Shown piece after piece: positions 1 to 5,773 of a stretch of DNA of 5,908 nt. The DNA comes from Candidatus Bathyarchaeota archaeon (GTDB lineage Archaea > Thermoproteota > Bathyarchaeia > TCS64): contig JAUWDP010000080.1 in the NCBI GenBank assembly GCA_030608725.1, forward strand, positions 1-5,908, given 5' to 3'. Every line of letters begins with the position of its first letter. Position 1 is the stretch's first letter. The translations under genes were made by a program, and so were the position numbers. Below the pieces are notes generated by a model. It searched no databases. It was not told where the DNA came from and saw only the letters and a program-made list of their open reading frames with translations.

Positions 1-158
1 GCTCCCTCCATCTCGGCGAGGACCGCCGTCTCCCCGGCGGGGACCACGATGTAGTCCTTGTTCCCGCCGGTCCTGTCGTAGCTGGAGATCCTCCTCCTCT
101 CGACCTCTCTGAGCCTCGGTAATCCGGAGAGGTCTCCACCCAAGAATGACGCGCACAT
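1..158 (-). CDS. DUF2961 / glycoside hydrolase family 172 protein, N-terminal part (runs off left edge)
   Basis: Reading the minus strand from the ATG at 158 gives 52 codons and two further bases, open to the window edge. The peptide begins MCASFLGGDLSG and continues with RRISSYDRTGGNKDY and then PAGETAVLAEMEG. This matches the characteristic start of the DUF2961 family: an I-S-S-Y-D-R-T-G-G-N motif, then a hydrophobic strand and a P-x-G-E-T-x-x-L-A-x-x-E-G segment. The ATG is well supported because an in-frame TAG lies two codons upstream. Characterised GH172 members act on difructose dianhydrides or on D-arabinofuranosyl polymers, but substrate cannot be told from 52 residues. It begins 68 bases downstream of the D-aminoacylase-like gene on the same strand. 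No Shine-Dalgarno sequence precedes it; a weak A/T stretch on the minus strand about 33 bases upstream could be its promoter. No signal peptide is seen, suggesting a cytoplasmic enzyme. The family call is strong; the function is inferred. Confidence 0.8.
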   Translation of the reverse strand, partial: MCASFLGGDLSGLPRLREVERRRISSYDRTGGNKDYIVVPAGETAVLAEMEG

Positions 159-207
159 AAACTATCGTATCTGATTAGGAGAGTCTGTGTAATTGACACT
201 TACGATC

Positions 208-215
208 AAGAAAAA
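208..215 (-). terminator. T-rich tract after the D-aminoacylase-like gene
   Basis: On the minus strand the sequence TTTTTCTT begins 12 bases past the TAG stop at 227-229. Archaeal transcription commonly terminates at such pyrimidine-rich T tracts without a hairpin, and no strong stem precedes this one. If it works, the downstream GH172-type gene needs its own promoter; if it leaks, the two are co-transcribed. The call rests on base composition and position only. Confidence 0.4.
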
Positions 216-226
216 GGAGTGGGAGC

Positions 227-2023
227 CTAACTGCTCCTCTTGACGATCTTCCCAGGTGTGGCCCCCGTGTGCTTCCCCTTCTCGACGACGGCCTCACCGT
301 TGACGAAGACGTACTCGAAGCCTTCAGGGTACCTCCGAGGCTCCACTGCATCACCGGTTATCTTCAGGCCGTCCAAGTCGAATACGGTGATGTCCGCGTC
401 GTAGCCGGGGAGTATCTTGCCCTTGGTTTTAAGATTGTGCTGCTCGGCCGCCGTGGTGGAGATCTTGCTGATGGCCTGCTCCAGGGTGAAGATCTTCATC
501 TCCCGGACGAACTTTATCAGGAAACCGGGGAAGGCGCTGAACGGATTGAGGCCGGGCATCGAGTAAGGCGGGTTGGGTGACTGCCGTGTGTGGTCCACCA
601 CCGACTGGTCGAGGCTGAGGCAGCCCGCCGGGTGCTGGAAGAACAGCGCCCTGTAGGGCTTCCACGGGAAGTTGCCGCTCTCGGCGACGCCCACCGCCAC
701 CCCTCGGCCGTCGGGGTCCTCGCAGATGAGGTCGAAGTAGGTCTCCATCAGCCCCTTCTCCCGCTCACCGGCGATCTGGGCGATGTTCTTCATGTCGCAG
801 TTGGGTGACTTGTGCTTGACGACCCAGATGTTCTCGGCCCACTGGGGGTTGGTGTTGGGGTTGTAGGCGAGCCTGATGAACCACTTTCCGCCTGAGATGG
901 CGTCTTGGACCTCCTTCCTGTAGTCGGGGACCTTCAGCCACTCGCTGAACTTCTCCCTGCTCCCCTGCTCCCTGAGCCAGGGGGTGAGGAGGCTGCTCAG
1001 GTAGGGCATCACGCTGAAGCCGCCGAAGATGAACCAGGGCATCGCATCGTATGTTAGCTCCAGCCCCTCCTCCCGTGCATCGTCAATGAACCTCAGTGTG
1101 GCCTTCATGTTCATCTCCTCCATCATGTCGTTCCCCTCGGGCACCATCCTCCAACCCGGCGTCAGGTGGGCCAGATGGGTGGGAACCCCTGTGACTCTAC
1201 ACGTGTTAATGGACTCCAGGAGGCCGTCCACCTTGTTGCTCCGGGTGTCCCCGAACTTGACGTCCCTCCTCCGCCCCGTCCTCCTCCAGTGGGGGGCGTA
1301 AACGGCGTTCTCGTACTCCTTGAGGATGGCGACGTGGCCGTTCACCTCGTCCATGTGGGCCCAGACGCTGGGGTCGTAGTCGAGGCCGCTGCTCAAGCCG
1401 ATGCAGCCCTCGTCCAACGCCTCCTTGATGAGAGTATCCATCTCCGTCTGCTCATCCTCGGTGCTGTGGCGCTTGTAGTCATTCCCCATCACCTTGAGAC
1501 GGACGGTGCCGTGGCCTACGAGGGGCGCACAGTTCATGGAGACCCCTTTCTCCTCCACGACTTTGAACCAGTCCCCCATGGTCTTCCAGCTTATGCTCCA
1601 GCCGAACTTATTCTCCATTAGGGCCTTCACCTCCTCGATGGGGAAGACCGTCTTCTCAGGGTAGTATTTGTGGGGCTCAAGCTCTTGGAGGTAGTCCCGG
1701 GTCAGCCCGGGGAGGCTGCTCATCTCCCCCACGGGCGCCGGGGAGCCCCCGCACTGGCCCCCGATGAAGGTGGTCACTCCCTGCATAACGTAGTTGTTGC
1801 ACAGCGGGTAGAACAGGATTGAGCCGTCGCCGTGGCTGTGGGCATCGATGAAACCTGGGGAGGCGTAGAGCCCCTTGGCGTCTACGGTCTTCACGGCGTC
1901 GCCCTTCACGTCTCCCAGCGCTACAACCTTTCCGCCCTTCACGCCGATGGAGCCCTTGTAGGGAGCCTTCCCGGAGCCGTCGACGATCTGGGCGTTCTTG
2001 ATGAGAACATCGAACTCGGACAT
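227..2023 (-). CDS. N-acyl-D-amino-acid deacylase-like amidohydrolase (D-aminoacylase family, amidohydrolase family 3)
   Basis: A 598-residue cytoplasmic metal-dependent hydrolase. An N-terminal beta-sandwich strand region (residues 4-54) leads into the TIM barrel at PGFIDAHSHGD, with probable zinc ligands His62 and His64. Further family landmarks are TTFIGGQCGGSPAP (Cys91, matching the zinc-binding cysteine of D-aminoacylases), LVGHGTVR (His171), GLSSGLDYDPS (210-219), YAPHWRRTG (His245) and THLAHLTPG (His286). The end has the usual LEQAISKISTTAAEQ, KGKILPGYDADITVFD and FVNGEAV segments, returning to the sandwich domain. The catalytic Asp is probably Asp472 in CLSLDQS, a tentative placement. 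Members remove the acyl group from N-acyl-D-amino acids; some act on other amides, so the substrate is inferred. At 598 residues it is longer than classic D-aminoacylases (about 480), with extra sequence near 100-145 and 335-450. The ATG at 2023 is placed by the N-terminal strand and a TATA-like box 32 bases upstream. The next gene on the other strand is divergent. Confidence 0.85.
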   Translation of the reverse strand: MSEFDVLIKNAQIVDGSGKAPYKGSIGVKGGKVVALGDVKGDAVKTVDAKGLYASPGFIDAHSHGDGSILFYPLCNNYVMQGVTTFIGGQCGGSPAPVGEMSSLPGLTRDYLQELEPHKYYPEKTVFPIEEVKALMENKFGWSISWKTMGDWFKVVEEKGVSMNCAPLVGHGTVRLKVMGNDYKRHSTEDEQTEMDTLIKEALDEGCIGLSSGLDYDPSVWAHMDEVNGHVAILKEYENAVYAPHWRRTGRRRDVKFGDTRSNKVDGLLESINTCRVTGVPTHLAHLTPGWRMVPEGNDMMEEMNMKATLRFIDDAREEGLELTYDAMPWFIFGGFSVMPYLSSLLTPWLREQGSREKFSEWLKVPDYRKEVQDAISGGKWFIRLAYNPNTNPQWAENIWVVKHKSPNCDMKNIAQIAGEREKGLMETYFDLICEDPDGRGVAVGVAESGNFPWKPYRALFFQHPAGCLSLDQSVVDHTRQSPNPPYSMPGLNPFSAFPGFLIKFVREMKIFTLEQAISKISTTAAEQHNLKTKGKILPGYDADITVFDLDGLKITGDAVEPRRYPEGFEYVFVNGEAVVEKGKHTGATPGKIVKRSS

Positions 2024-2051
2024 AATAATCGCATGAAAGGAGGTCTAACCG

Positions 2052-2058
2052 TATTTAT
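2052..2058 (-). promoter_or_regulatory. TATA-like box for the D-aminoacylase-like gene
   Basis: The minus strand reads ATAAATA, centred about 32 bases before the ATG at 2023 and preceded by purine-rich CTAAAG that could serve as a BRE. Initiation 25-27 bases downstream would give a leader of only about 5 bases, consistent with the lack of a Shine-Dalgarno sequence. Inferred from position and composition. Confidence 0.55.
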
Positions 2059-2089
2059 CTTTAGACCCCTCCACCAGACGCCCCACATG

Positions 2090-2096
2090 TTTTATT
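2090..2096 (+). promoter_or_regulatory. TATA-like box for the prolidase-like amidohydrolase gene
   Basis: TTTTATT is centred about 28 bases before the ATG at 2121, so transcription would start at or next to the start codon, giving a leaderless mRNA. The intervening bases are pyrimidine-rich and lack a Shine-Dalgarno sequence. The box lies about 38 bases from the opposing TATA-like box, so two initiation complexes could sit side by side in the 97-base gap. Confidence 0.5.
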
Positions 2097-2120
2097 CTGC
2101 TGCTCCACTTTCCAGATGAA

Positions 2121-3323
2121 ATGAAGGTCGGTGCAAGCGTCGGGCTCAGCGTAGGGAAGCTCATCGTCGGAGACGGCGGGGTCCTCGAGGGCGTGGAGGT
2201 GGGGATCCTTGGGGGCGTGATAAGGGAGGTCACATCAGGCGGCCTTGAGGGGAGCTACGCTGACTCCCTGGATCTGTCCGATATGTGCGTCATGCCCGGG
2301 CTCTTCGACGCCCACGTCCATGTCAGGTACGGGGCGAAGCCGGACCCCGAGGAGAGGTCGGACGAGTACCAGGCCGTCAGGGGGGCGGAGAACGCCAGGA
2401 GGGCTCTCTTGGCGGGAGTCACTAGCCTGGCTGACGCCGGCGGGATCAGAAACGTCGCCTTCGCGGTTAGGAACGCCATCAACGACGGTGTCGCCATGGG
2501 TCCCAGGATGTTCGTCAGCGGGGAGATGATCACCATGACCGGTGGCAGGAGCAAGAAGCCCGGCTTCAGGCTTGAGGTCAACGGGGCTGACTCCGCCAGA
2601 AAGGTCGCCAGAGGCCTGCTAATGTACCACGGGGCCGACTTCATCAAGCTCGGCGCCACCGGGGCCATCTCGAGCCCCCACACCGGCCCCCGCCACCCCC
2701 AGCTCACAGTGGAGGAGATGAGGGCCTGCTCAGAGGAGGCCCACAAGTGCGGTAAGAAGGTCCACGCTCACTGCTACGGCGAGGAGGGCATCTCCAACGC
2801 CATCGAGGCCGGGGCGGACGTCATCGTCCACGGCCAGACCCTCACCGACGAGCACATAGCCACCATGAAGGAGAGGAATATAATCCTCATGCCCACGCTG
2901 AAGACCTTCTGCGGCCACCTTGAGCACCTGGACGAGGGGGGCGTCCACGCCAGGATAATAACCACGGGGATCTGGGAGGAGACCGAACCCAACTTCAGGA
3001 AGGCCCTGGGGAGGGGGGTGATCATCTCCATGGGCACTGACGCCGGGATGCCCGACAATCTCTTCGGCGACAACCCCCGTGACCTGGAGTACATGGTGGA
3101 GTGGGGGATGACCCCGGAGCAGGCCGTCCAGGCTGGGACGCTGAACGCCGCAAAGAGTGTAGGGGTCGAGGACAGGCTTGGCACAGTCGAGGAGGGGAAG
3201 TACGCCGACCTGCTCTTCCTCAGGGAGGACCCCCTGGAGGAGATCTCCGCGATCAGGACGTCCCTAAAGGGGGTGATGCTCAACGGCGCCCACATTAACC
3301 CGAAGAGCACTCCCTTCCTCTGA
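2121..3323 (+). CDS. Prolidase/imidazolonepropionase-like metal-dependent amidohydrolase
   Basis: A 400-residue cytoplasmic amidohydrolase of the COG1228 type, the usual length for the group. Residues 10-60 form the first part of the beta-sandwich and VMPGLFDAHVHV opens the barrel, with His65 and His67 as probable metal ligands. ADFIKLGATGA holds Lys176, the position of the carbamylated bridging lysine in binuclear members. VHAHCYGEEGI gives His217, ADVIVHG gives His237 and SMGTDAG gives the catalytic Asp307, so the whole active-site set is present. The C-terminal TPEQAVQAGTLNAAKSVG and LGTVEEGKYADLLFL segments are typical. Relatives cleave Xaa-Pro or Xaa-Arg/Lys dipeptides and N-acylated amino acids; others act on imidazolonepropionate, so the exact substrate is open. 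A peptide-related substrate is inferred partly from the divergent D-aminoacylase-like neighbour. The ATG follows a leaderless-type promoter; an ATG at 2116 reads only two codons before TGA. The protease gene follows 45 bases downstream on the same strand. Confidence 0.88.
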   Translation: MKVGASVGLSVGKLIVGDGGVLEGVEVGILGGVIREVTSGGLEGSYADSLDLSDMCVMPGLFDAHVHVRYGAKPDPEERSDEYQAVRGAENARRALLAGVTSLADAGGIRNVAFAVRNAINDGVAMGPRMFVSGEMITMTGGRSKKPGFRLEVNGADSARKVARGLLMYHGADFIKLGATGAISSPHTGPRHPQLTVEEMRACSEEAHKCGKKVHAHCYGEEGISNAIEAGADVIVHGQTLTDEHIATMKERNIILMPTLKTFCGHLEHLDEGGVHARIITTGIWEETEPNFRKALGRGVIISMGTDAGMPDNLFGDNPRDLEYMVEWGMTPEQAVQAGTLNAAKSVGVEDRLGTVEEGKYADLLFLREDPLEEISAIRTSLKGVMLNGAHINPKSTPFL

Positions 3324-3338
3324 AATCAGGAAATAAGG

Positions 3339-3344
3339 TATATA
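3339..3344 (+). promoter_or_regulatory. TATA box for the HtrA-like protease gene
   Basis: TATATA lies in the 45-base gap after the amidohydrolase stop and is centred about 27 bases before the ATG at 3369. An A-rich stretch (GGAAATAAGG) just upstream could act as a BRE. The spacing predicts a leaderless transcript, so the protease has its own promoter even if read-through from the upstream gene also occurs; no T-rich terminator is visible in the gap. Confidence 0.6.
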
Positions 3345-3368
3345 CCGGACGAAAACAGATAGAACTCA

Positions 3369-4733
3369 ATGTCTCAGCGACAAAACCAGATCCTAACCGT
3401 CCTGATCATCATCGCAGTGGTAATCTCGGGTGCCAACACCTACCTTCTGTTCAACCACATCGACCTGCAGAGGGAGCAGTACGCTACCCTGGAGAACATC
3501 ACCGAGCTGAGGGACGATCTCGACGACGTCGTCTCCAGCCTCGACGGCCTCCAAGACGAGATTACGAGCCTTCAGGGAAACGTCTCGGAAGTCGAGGATG
3601 ATATAGCAGACAGGCTGGATGGACTCGAGGCAGGCTTCCAAGAGAGCCTCGATGAGCTGTCCTCCCTTGAGACGACCCTCGAGGACGTGACCGGGGAGAT
3701 CTCAGGCTTCAACTCGAGCCTACGAGACGAACTGGAGTCGCTGAGCGCCGAAGTCTCAGCCATCGACGAGAAGGTGGAGGACAGCCTTGAGAGGACCCCC
3801 TCGAGCGTCTACGAGGCCCGGAGGGCCTCCGTTGTTAAGATAACGACTACGGCTGGGCAGGGCTCCGGCTTCATGTGGAGGAGCAGGAACTACATCGTCA
3901 CCAACCATCACGTCGTGGACGGGGCGGAGGAGGCGAACATCGGCTACTACGATGGCTCCTGGACTATGGCCACCGTCGTCGGCTCGGATCCCTACTCGGA
4001 CGTGGCCGTCCTGAGAGTCGAGGAGGCACCTGTCGACTCGGTACCACTGACATTGGCGGATTCGTCGCTGATCTGGATCGGGCAGGAGGCGGTGGCGATA
4101 GGCAACCCGCTGGGGAGCTATGGAGCCCTCTCCTCGGGGATCATCAGTCAGGTCAACGAGAAGCTGGACATCCCCCCCATCATCGTGCCCGTCCTCCAGC
4201 TGGACGTCACCATCGCCCCGGGGAGTTCCGGGGGACCCCTCTTCGACCTCGACGGGAACGTCCTGGGCATCACCAACGCTGGCACCATCTACGGCATCAA
4301 CTTCGCCGTCTCATCCAACATCGTGGACCGGGTCGCGAACTCGATAGTAGAAGAAGGCATCTACGTGCATCCCCTCGTGGGATTCTTCGGATACGTCCTG
4401 AACCCCGACATCGTCACATCGCTGAACCTGCAGAACGTGGACACTCATCAGCATGGCATCATCGTCATGGAGGTTATGGAGGGCTACCCAGCCGAGGAAG
4501 CGAGCCTCGAAGCTGCCATCGAGACAACGGATAGTCTGGGAGATCCTGCATACACTGCTAGGGACATAATCATCGCCATCGATGGGATAGAGATCAGGAC
4601 GTGGGGGGACTGGGACGCCTACATCGCGGAGCACGTCTCCCCAGATCAGGGGATTATACTGACGGTCTGGAGATCGGGCGCGATCGAACAGGTGACACTG
4701 GTGACCGCCGCTCGACCCGAGTACACCGGGTAG
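3369..4733 (+). CDS. Membrane-anchored HtrA/Deg-type serine protease with coiled coil and PDZ domain
   Basis: A 454-residue protein with four parts. Residues 8-28 are a hydrophobic segment with no obvious cleavage site, probably a signal anchor placing the rest outside the cell. Residues 40-141 carry hydrophobic residues at heptad spacing (44, 47, 51, 54, 58, 61, 65, 68, 72, 75, 79 and, with some phase shifts, on to 140), a long acidic coiled coil. Residues 147-328 are a trypsin-like domain with the complete triad: His181 in YIVTNHHVVDGA, Asp211 in SDVAVLRV and Ser287 in APGSSGGPLFD. Residues 335-448 are PDZ-like, including RDIIIAIDGIEI. HtrA proteases degrade or refold damaged exported proteins, and the PDZ domain binds substrate ends or controls activity. 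Asn-X-Ser/Thr sites at 43, 71 and 115 fit an N-glycosylated exterior. The coiled coil probably drives oligomerisation or holds the protease off the membrane (inference). It is convergent, two bases apart, with the DUF1028 gene. Confidence 0.92.
   Translation: MSQRQNQILTVLIIIAVVISGANTYLLFNHIDLQREQYATLENITELRDDLDDVVSSLDGLQDEITSLQGNVSEVEDDIADRLDGLEAGFQESLDELSSLETTLEDVTGEISGFNSSLRDELESLSAEVSAIDEKVEDSLERTPSSVYEARRASVVKITTTAGQGSGFMWRSRNYIVTNHHVVDGAEEANIGYYDGSWTMATVVGSDPYSDVAVLRVEEAPVDSVPLTLADSSLIWIGQEAVAIGNPLGSYGALSSGIISQVNEKLDIPPIIVPVLQLDVTIAPGSSGGPLFDLDGNVLGITNAGTIYGINFAVSSNIVDRVANSIVEEGIYVHPLVGFFGYVLNPDIVTSLNLQNVDTHQHGIIVMEVMEGYPAEEASLEAAIETTDSLGDPAYTARDIIIAIDGIEIRTWGDWDAYIAEHVSPDQGIILTVWRSGAIEQVTLVTAARPEYTG
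4715..4731 (+). terminator. Small hairpin at the convergent gene ends, possible terminator
   Basis: ACCCG (4715-4719) pairs perfectly with CGGGT (4727-4731) around a 7-base loop, at the last codons of the protease gene. On the plus strand it is followed by pyrimidine-rich TTCTATTCCTCTTCCCC. The stem is only 5 pairs and the following tract is broken by C and A, so this is a weak candidate that lies within coding sequence. Confidence 0.2.
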
Positions 4734-4735
4734 TT

Positions 4736-5683
4736 CTATTCCTCTTCCCCGGACTCCTTGAACGCCTCATCCTCTAAGATGAAGGCCAACCGGTCCAGCC
4801 TGTTGACGCTGAAGTCGACCTTTGGGTTGAGGGCCTTGGCTATCTGATACTCCTCGACGGCCTTTGACTTAGCACCGTTCAGGTAGAAGGCCCTGCAGAG
4901 GGCGAGGTGGGCTACATCGCTCTCAGGGCTCAGGATCACGGCCTTGAGAGCGATCTCGAGGGCCTCCTCACTCTTCTCGTCGTTCATGAGGCTCTGACTC
5001 CGGCTGACTAGACTGTTGGAGTAGTGAAGGTTGAGGAGCCTCCTCATCTCGACTATAGGCGCCGCGTGGTCGTCGACCCTGAGGTCAACATATCGGTCGC
5101 CGTATCCAGCCCTGCCTGCCCCGTACCTCACCACGAGGAGTGCGGCGGACTGGCTACCCCGAGCATCCCCGCCAGCCTCCTCGCCCGCCTCCAAGGCCAC
5201 CACGAGGCGCTCGGCCAGCTCTCCGTGGGCTGCCTCATAGGCCTCCGACATGGCCTCGATCACGGCCTCCCCCGTGAGTATGTTACCCTGGATGGCGTAG
5301 TGCTCTCCCGTCTTGCCCCCCGCATATGGGGTGCAGTCCTTGCCCGTGTAGGAGTAGGCGTTTCCCAGGGCGTCCACGACTCCTAGCTGCCTCCTGTCCC
5401 GCCCCTCGTCCTCCGCCATGAGGCTGTTGACGACTGTCTCAACCGCCACCCCCTCCTTGAGGAGGGCAAGGCTCCTCGGCCCAAGGGAGACGTTAACCAA
5501 CGCCTGAGTGGCGACGGCGCCGACCCCCGTCTCAGCCCATGGGACCACGGGCCCCACGATGAAGTACTTGGACTGCACGGCCACGCCCAGGTCCCCGTTC
5601 TCCGGGTCGTAGGCGACGATGGAGAAGGTCGACGTCTGCCTGTCATCGGGCATCTGGAAGTCTCTGAGAGCTGGTTTAGACAT
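4736..5683 (-). CDS. DUF1028 (Ntn-hydrolase-like) protein with C-terminal TPR-like region
   Basis: A 315-residue protein. Residues 19-215 are DUF1028: TFSIVAYDPENGDLGVAVQS near the start, then VPWAETGVGAVATQA, LGVVDALGNAYSYTGKDC, YAIQGNIL, GDARGSQSAALLVV and the hallmark VDLRVDDHAAPIVEMRRLL. The fold belongs to the N-terminal-nucleophile hydrolases, but the reaction is not established for the family. Residues about 218-290 look like two TPR helix pairs (EEALEIALKAVILSPES and AKSKAVEEYQIAKALNPK), likely a protein-binding tail. In most DUF1028 proteins the TFSIVA segment directly follows the initiator Met; here 18 residues precede Thr19. The in-frame Met11 is an alternative start, but the TATA-like box is 35 bases from the ATG at 5683 and about 65 from Met11, favouring the longer form. 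No start codon sits immediately before Thr19. No signal peptide is seen. The peptide-handling neighbours suggest a role in peptide or amide breakdown, which is inference. Confidence 0.88.
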   Translation of the reverse strand: MSKPALRDFQMPDDRQTSTFSIVAYDPENGDLGVAVQSKYFIVGPVVPWAETGVGAVATQALVNVSLGPRSLALLKEGVAVETVVNSLMAEDEGRDRRQLGVVDALGNAYSYTGKDCTPYAGGKTGEHYAIQGNILTGEAVIEAMSEAYEAAHGELAERLVVALEAGEEAGGDARGSQSAALLVVRYGAGRAGYGDRYVDLRVDDHAAPIVEMRRLLNLHYSNSLVSRSQSLMNDEKSEEALEIALKAVILSPESDVAHLALCRAFYLNGAKSKAVEEYQIAKALNPKVDFSVNRLDRLAFILEDEAFKESGEEE

Positions 5684-5714
5684 GAATTTTCCCGGATATC
5701 AATCACCGATCTAG

Positions 5715-5721
5715 TATAAAT
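5715..5721 (-). promoter_or_regulatory. TATA-like box for the DUF1028 gene
   Basis: The minus strand reads ATTTATA, containing the archaeal TTTATA core, centred about 35 bases before the ATG at 5683. Initiation 25-27 bases downstream gives a leader of about 8 bases without a Shine-Dalgarno sequence. AACTAAAC just upstream is a plausible BRE. Confidence 0.55.
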
Positions 5722-5725
5722 GTTT

Positions 5726-5744
5726 AGTTGACATTCAGTTAACT
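5726..5744. repeat. AGTTGAC / AGTTAAC direct repeat between two divergent promoters
   Basis: AGTTGAC (5726-5732) and AGTTAAC (5737-5743) are near-identical heptamers 11 bases apart, about one helical turn. The second is also part of the palindrome AGTTAACT (5737-5744), which touches the plus-strand TATA box. Position between two divergent TATA-like boxes suits an operator, but short A/T-rich repeats also arise by chance. Confidence 0.25.
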
Positions 5745-5750
5745 ATAAAT
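5744..5750 (+). promoter_or_regulatory. TATA box for the recombinase-like gene
   Basis: TATAAAT is centred 27 bases before the ATG at 5774, predicting a leaderless mRNA. This spacing is the same as for the two other plus-strand genes in the window and supports 5774 as the true start. There is no Shine-Dalgarno sequence in the A/T-rich stretch before the ATG. Confidence 0.6.
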
Positions 5751-5773
5751 ACAACGTGTGCACATATATTATT

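Noticed and set aside
187..199. Inverted repeat GTGT-AATTG-ACAC upstream of the GH172-type gene.
   Set aside because: Arms of four bases are too short to separate from chance in one A/T-rich spacer.
1166..1621. A 151-codon open frame on the plus strand opposite the D-aminoacylase-like gene, and smaller ones across 269-1301.
   Set aside because: They lie entirely opposite a gene with clear family motifs, have no recognisable domain and are expected in GC-rich coding sequence.
2116..2124. ATG at 2116 just before the prolidase-like gene.
   Set aside because: It reads ATG AAA TGA, only two codons; the 2121 ATG fits both the family N-terminus and the TATA spacing.
2255..3310. Open frames of 163 and 178 codons on the minus strand opposite the prolidase-like gene.
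   Set aside because: Low-complexity serine/proline-rich translations with no family similarity and no promoter; shadows of the plus-strand gene.
3875..4534. A 219-codon plus-strand frame inside the protease gene.
   Set aside because: Its translation is rich in Arg, His and Gly, as produced by frame-shifted reading of GC-rich sequence, while the protease frame carries an intact catalytic triad and PDZ domain.
4461..4590. About 15 extra residues in the PDZ domain between PAEEASLE and RDIIIAIDG.
   Set aside because: Similar insertions at this place are known in Deg1-type proteases, so it is not a sign of a new domain.
5764..5770. ATATATT close to the recombinase-like start as a second TATA box.
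   Set aside because: It is only a few bases before the ATG, too near to place a start site upstream of or at the codon; the box at 5744-5750 fits better.
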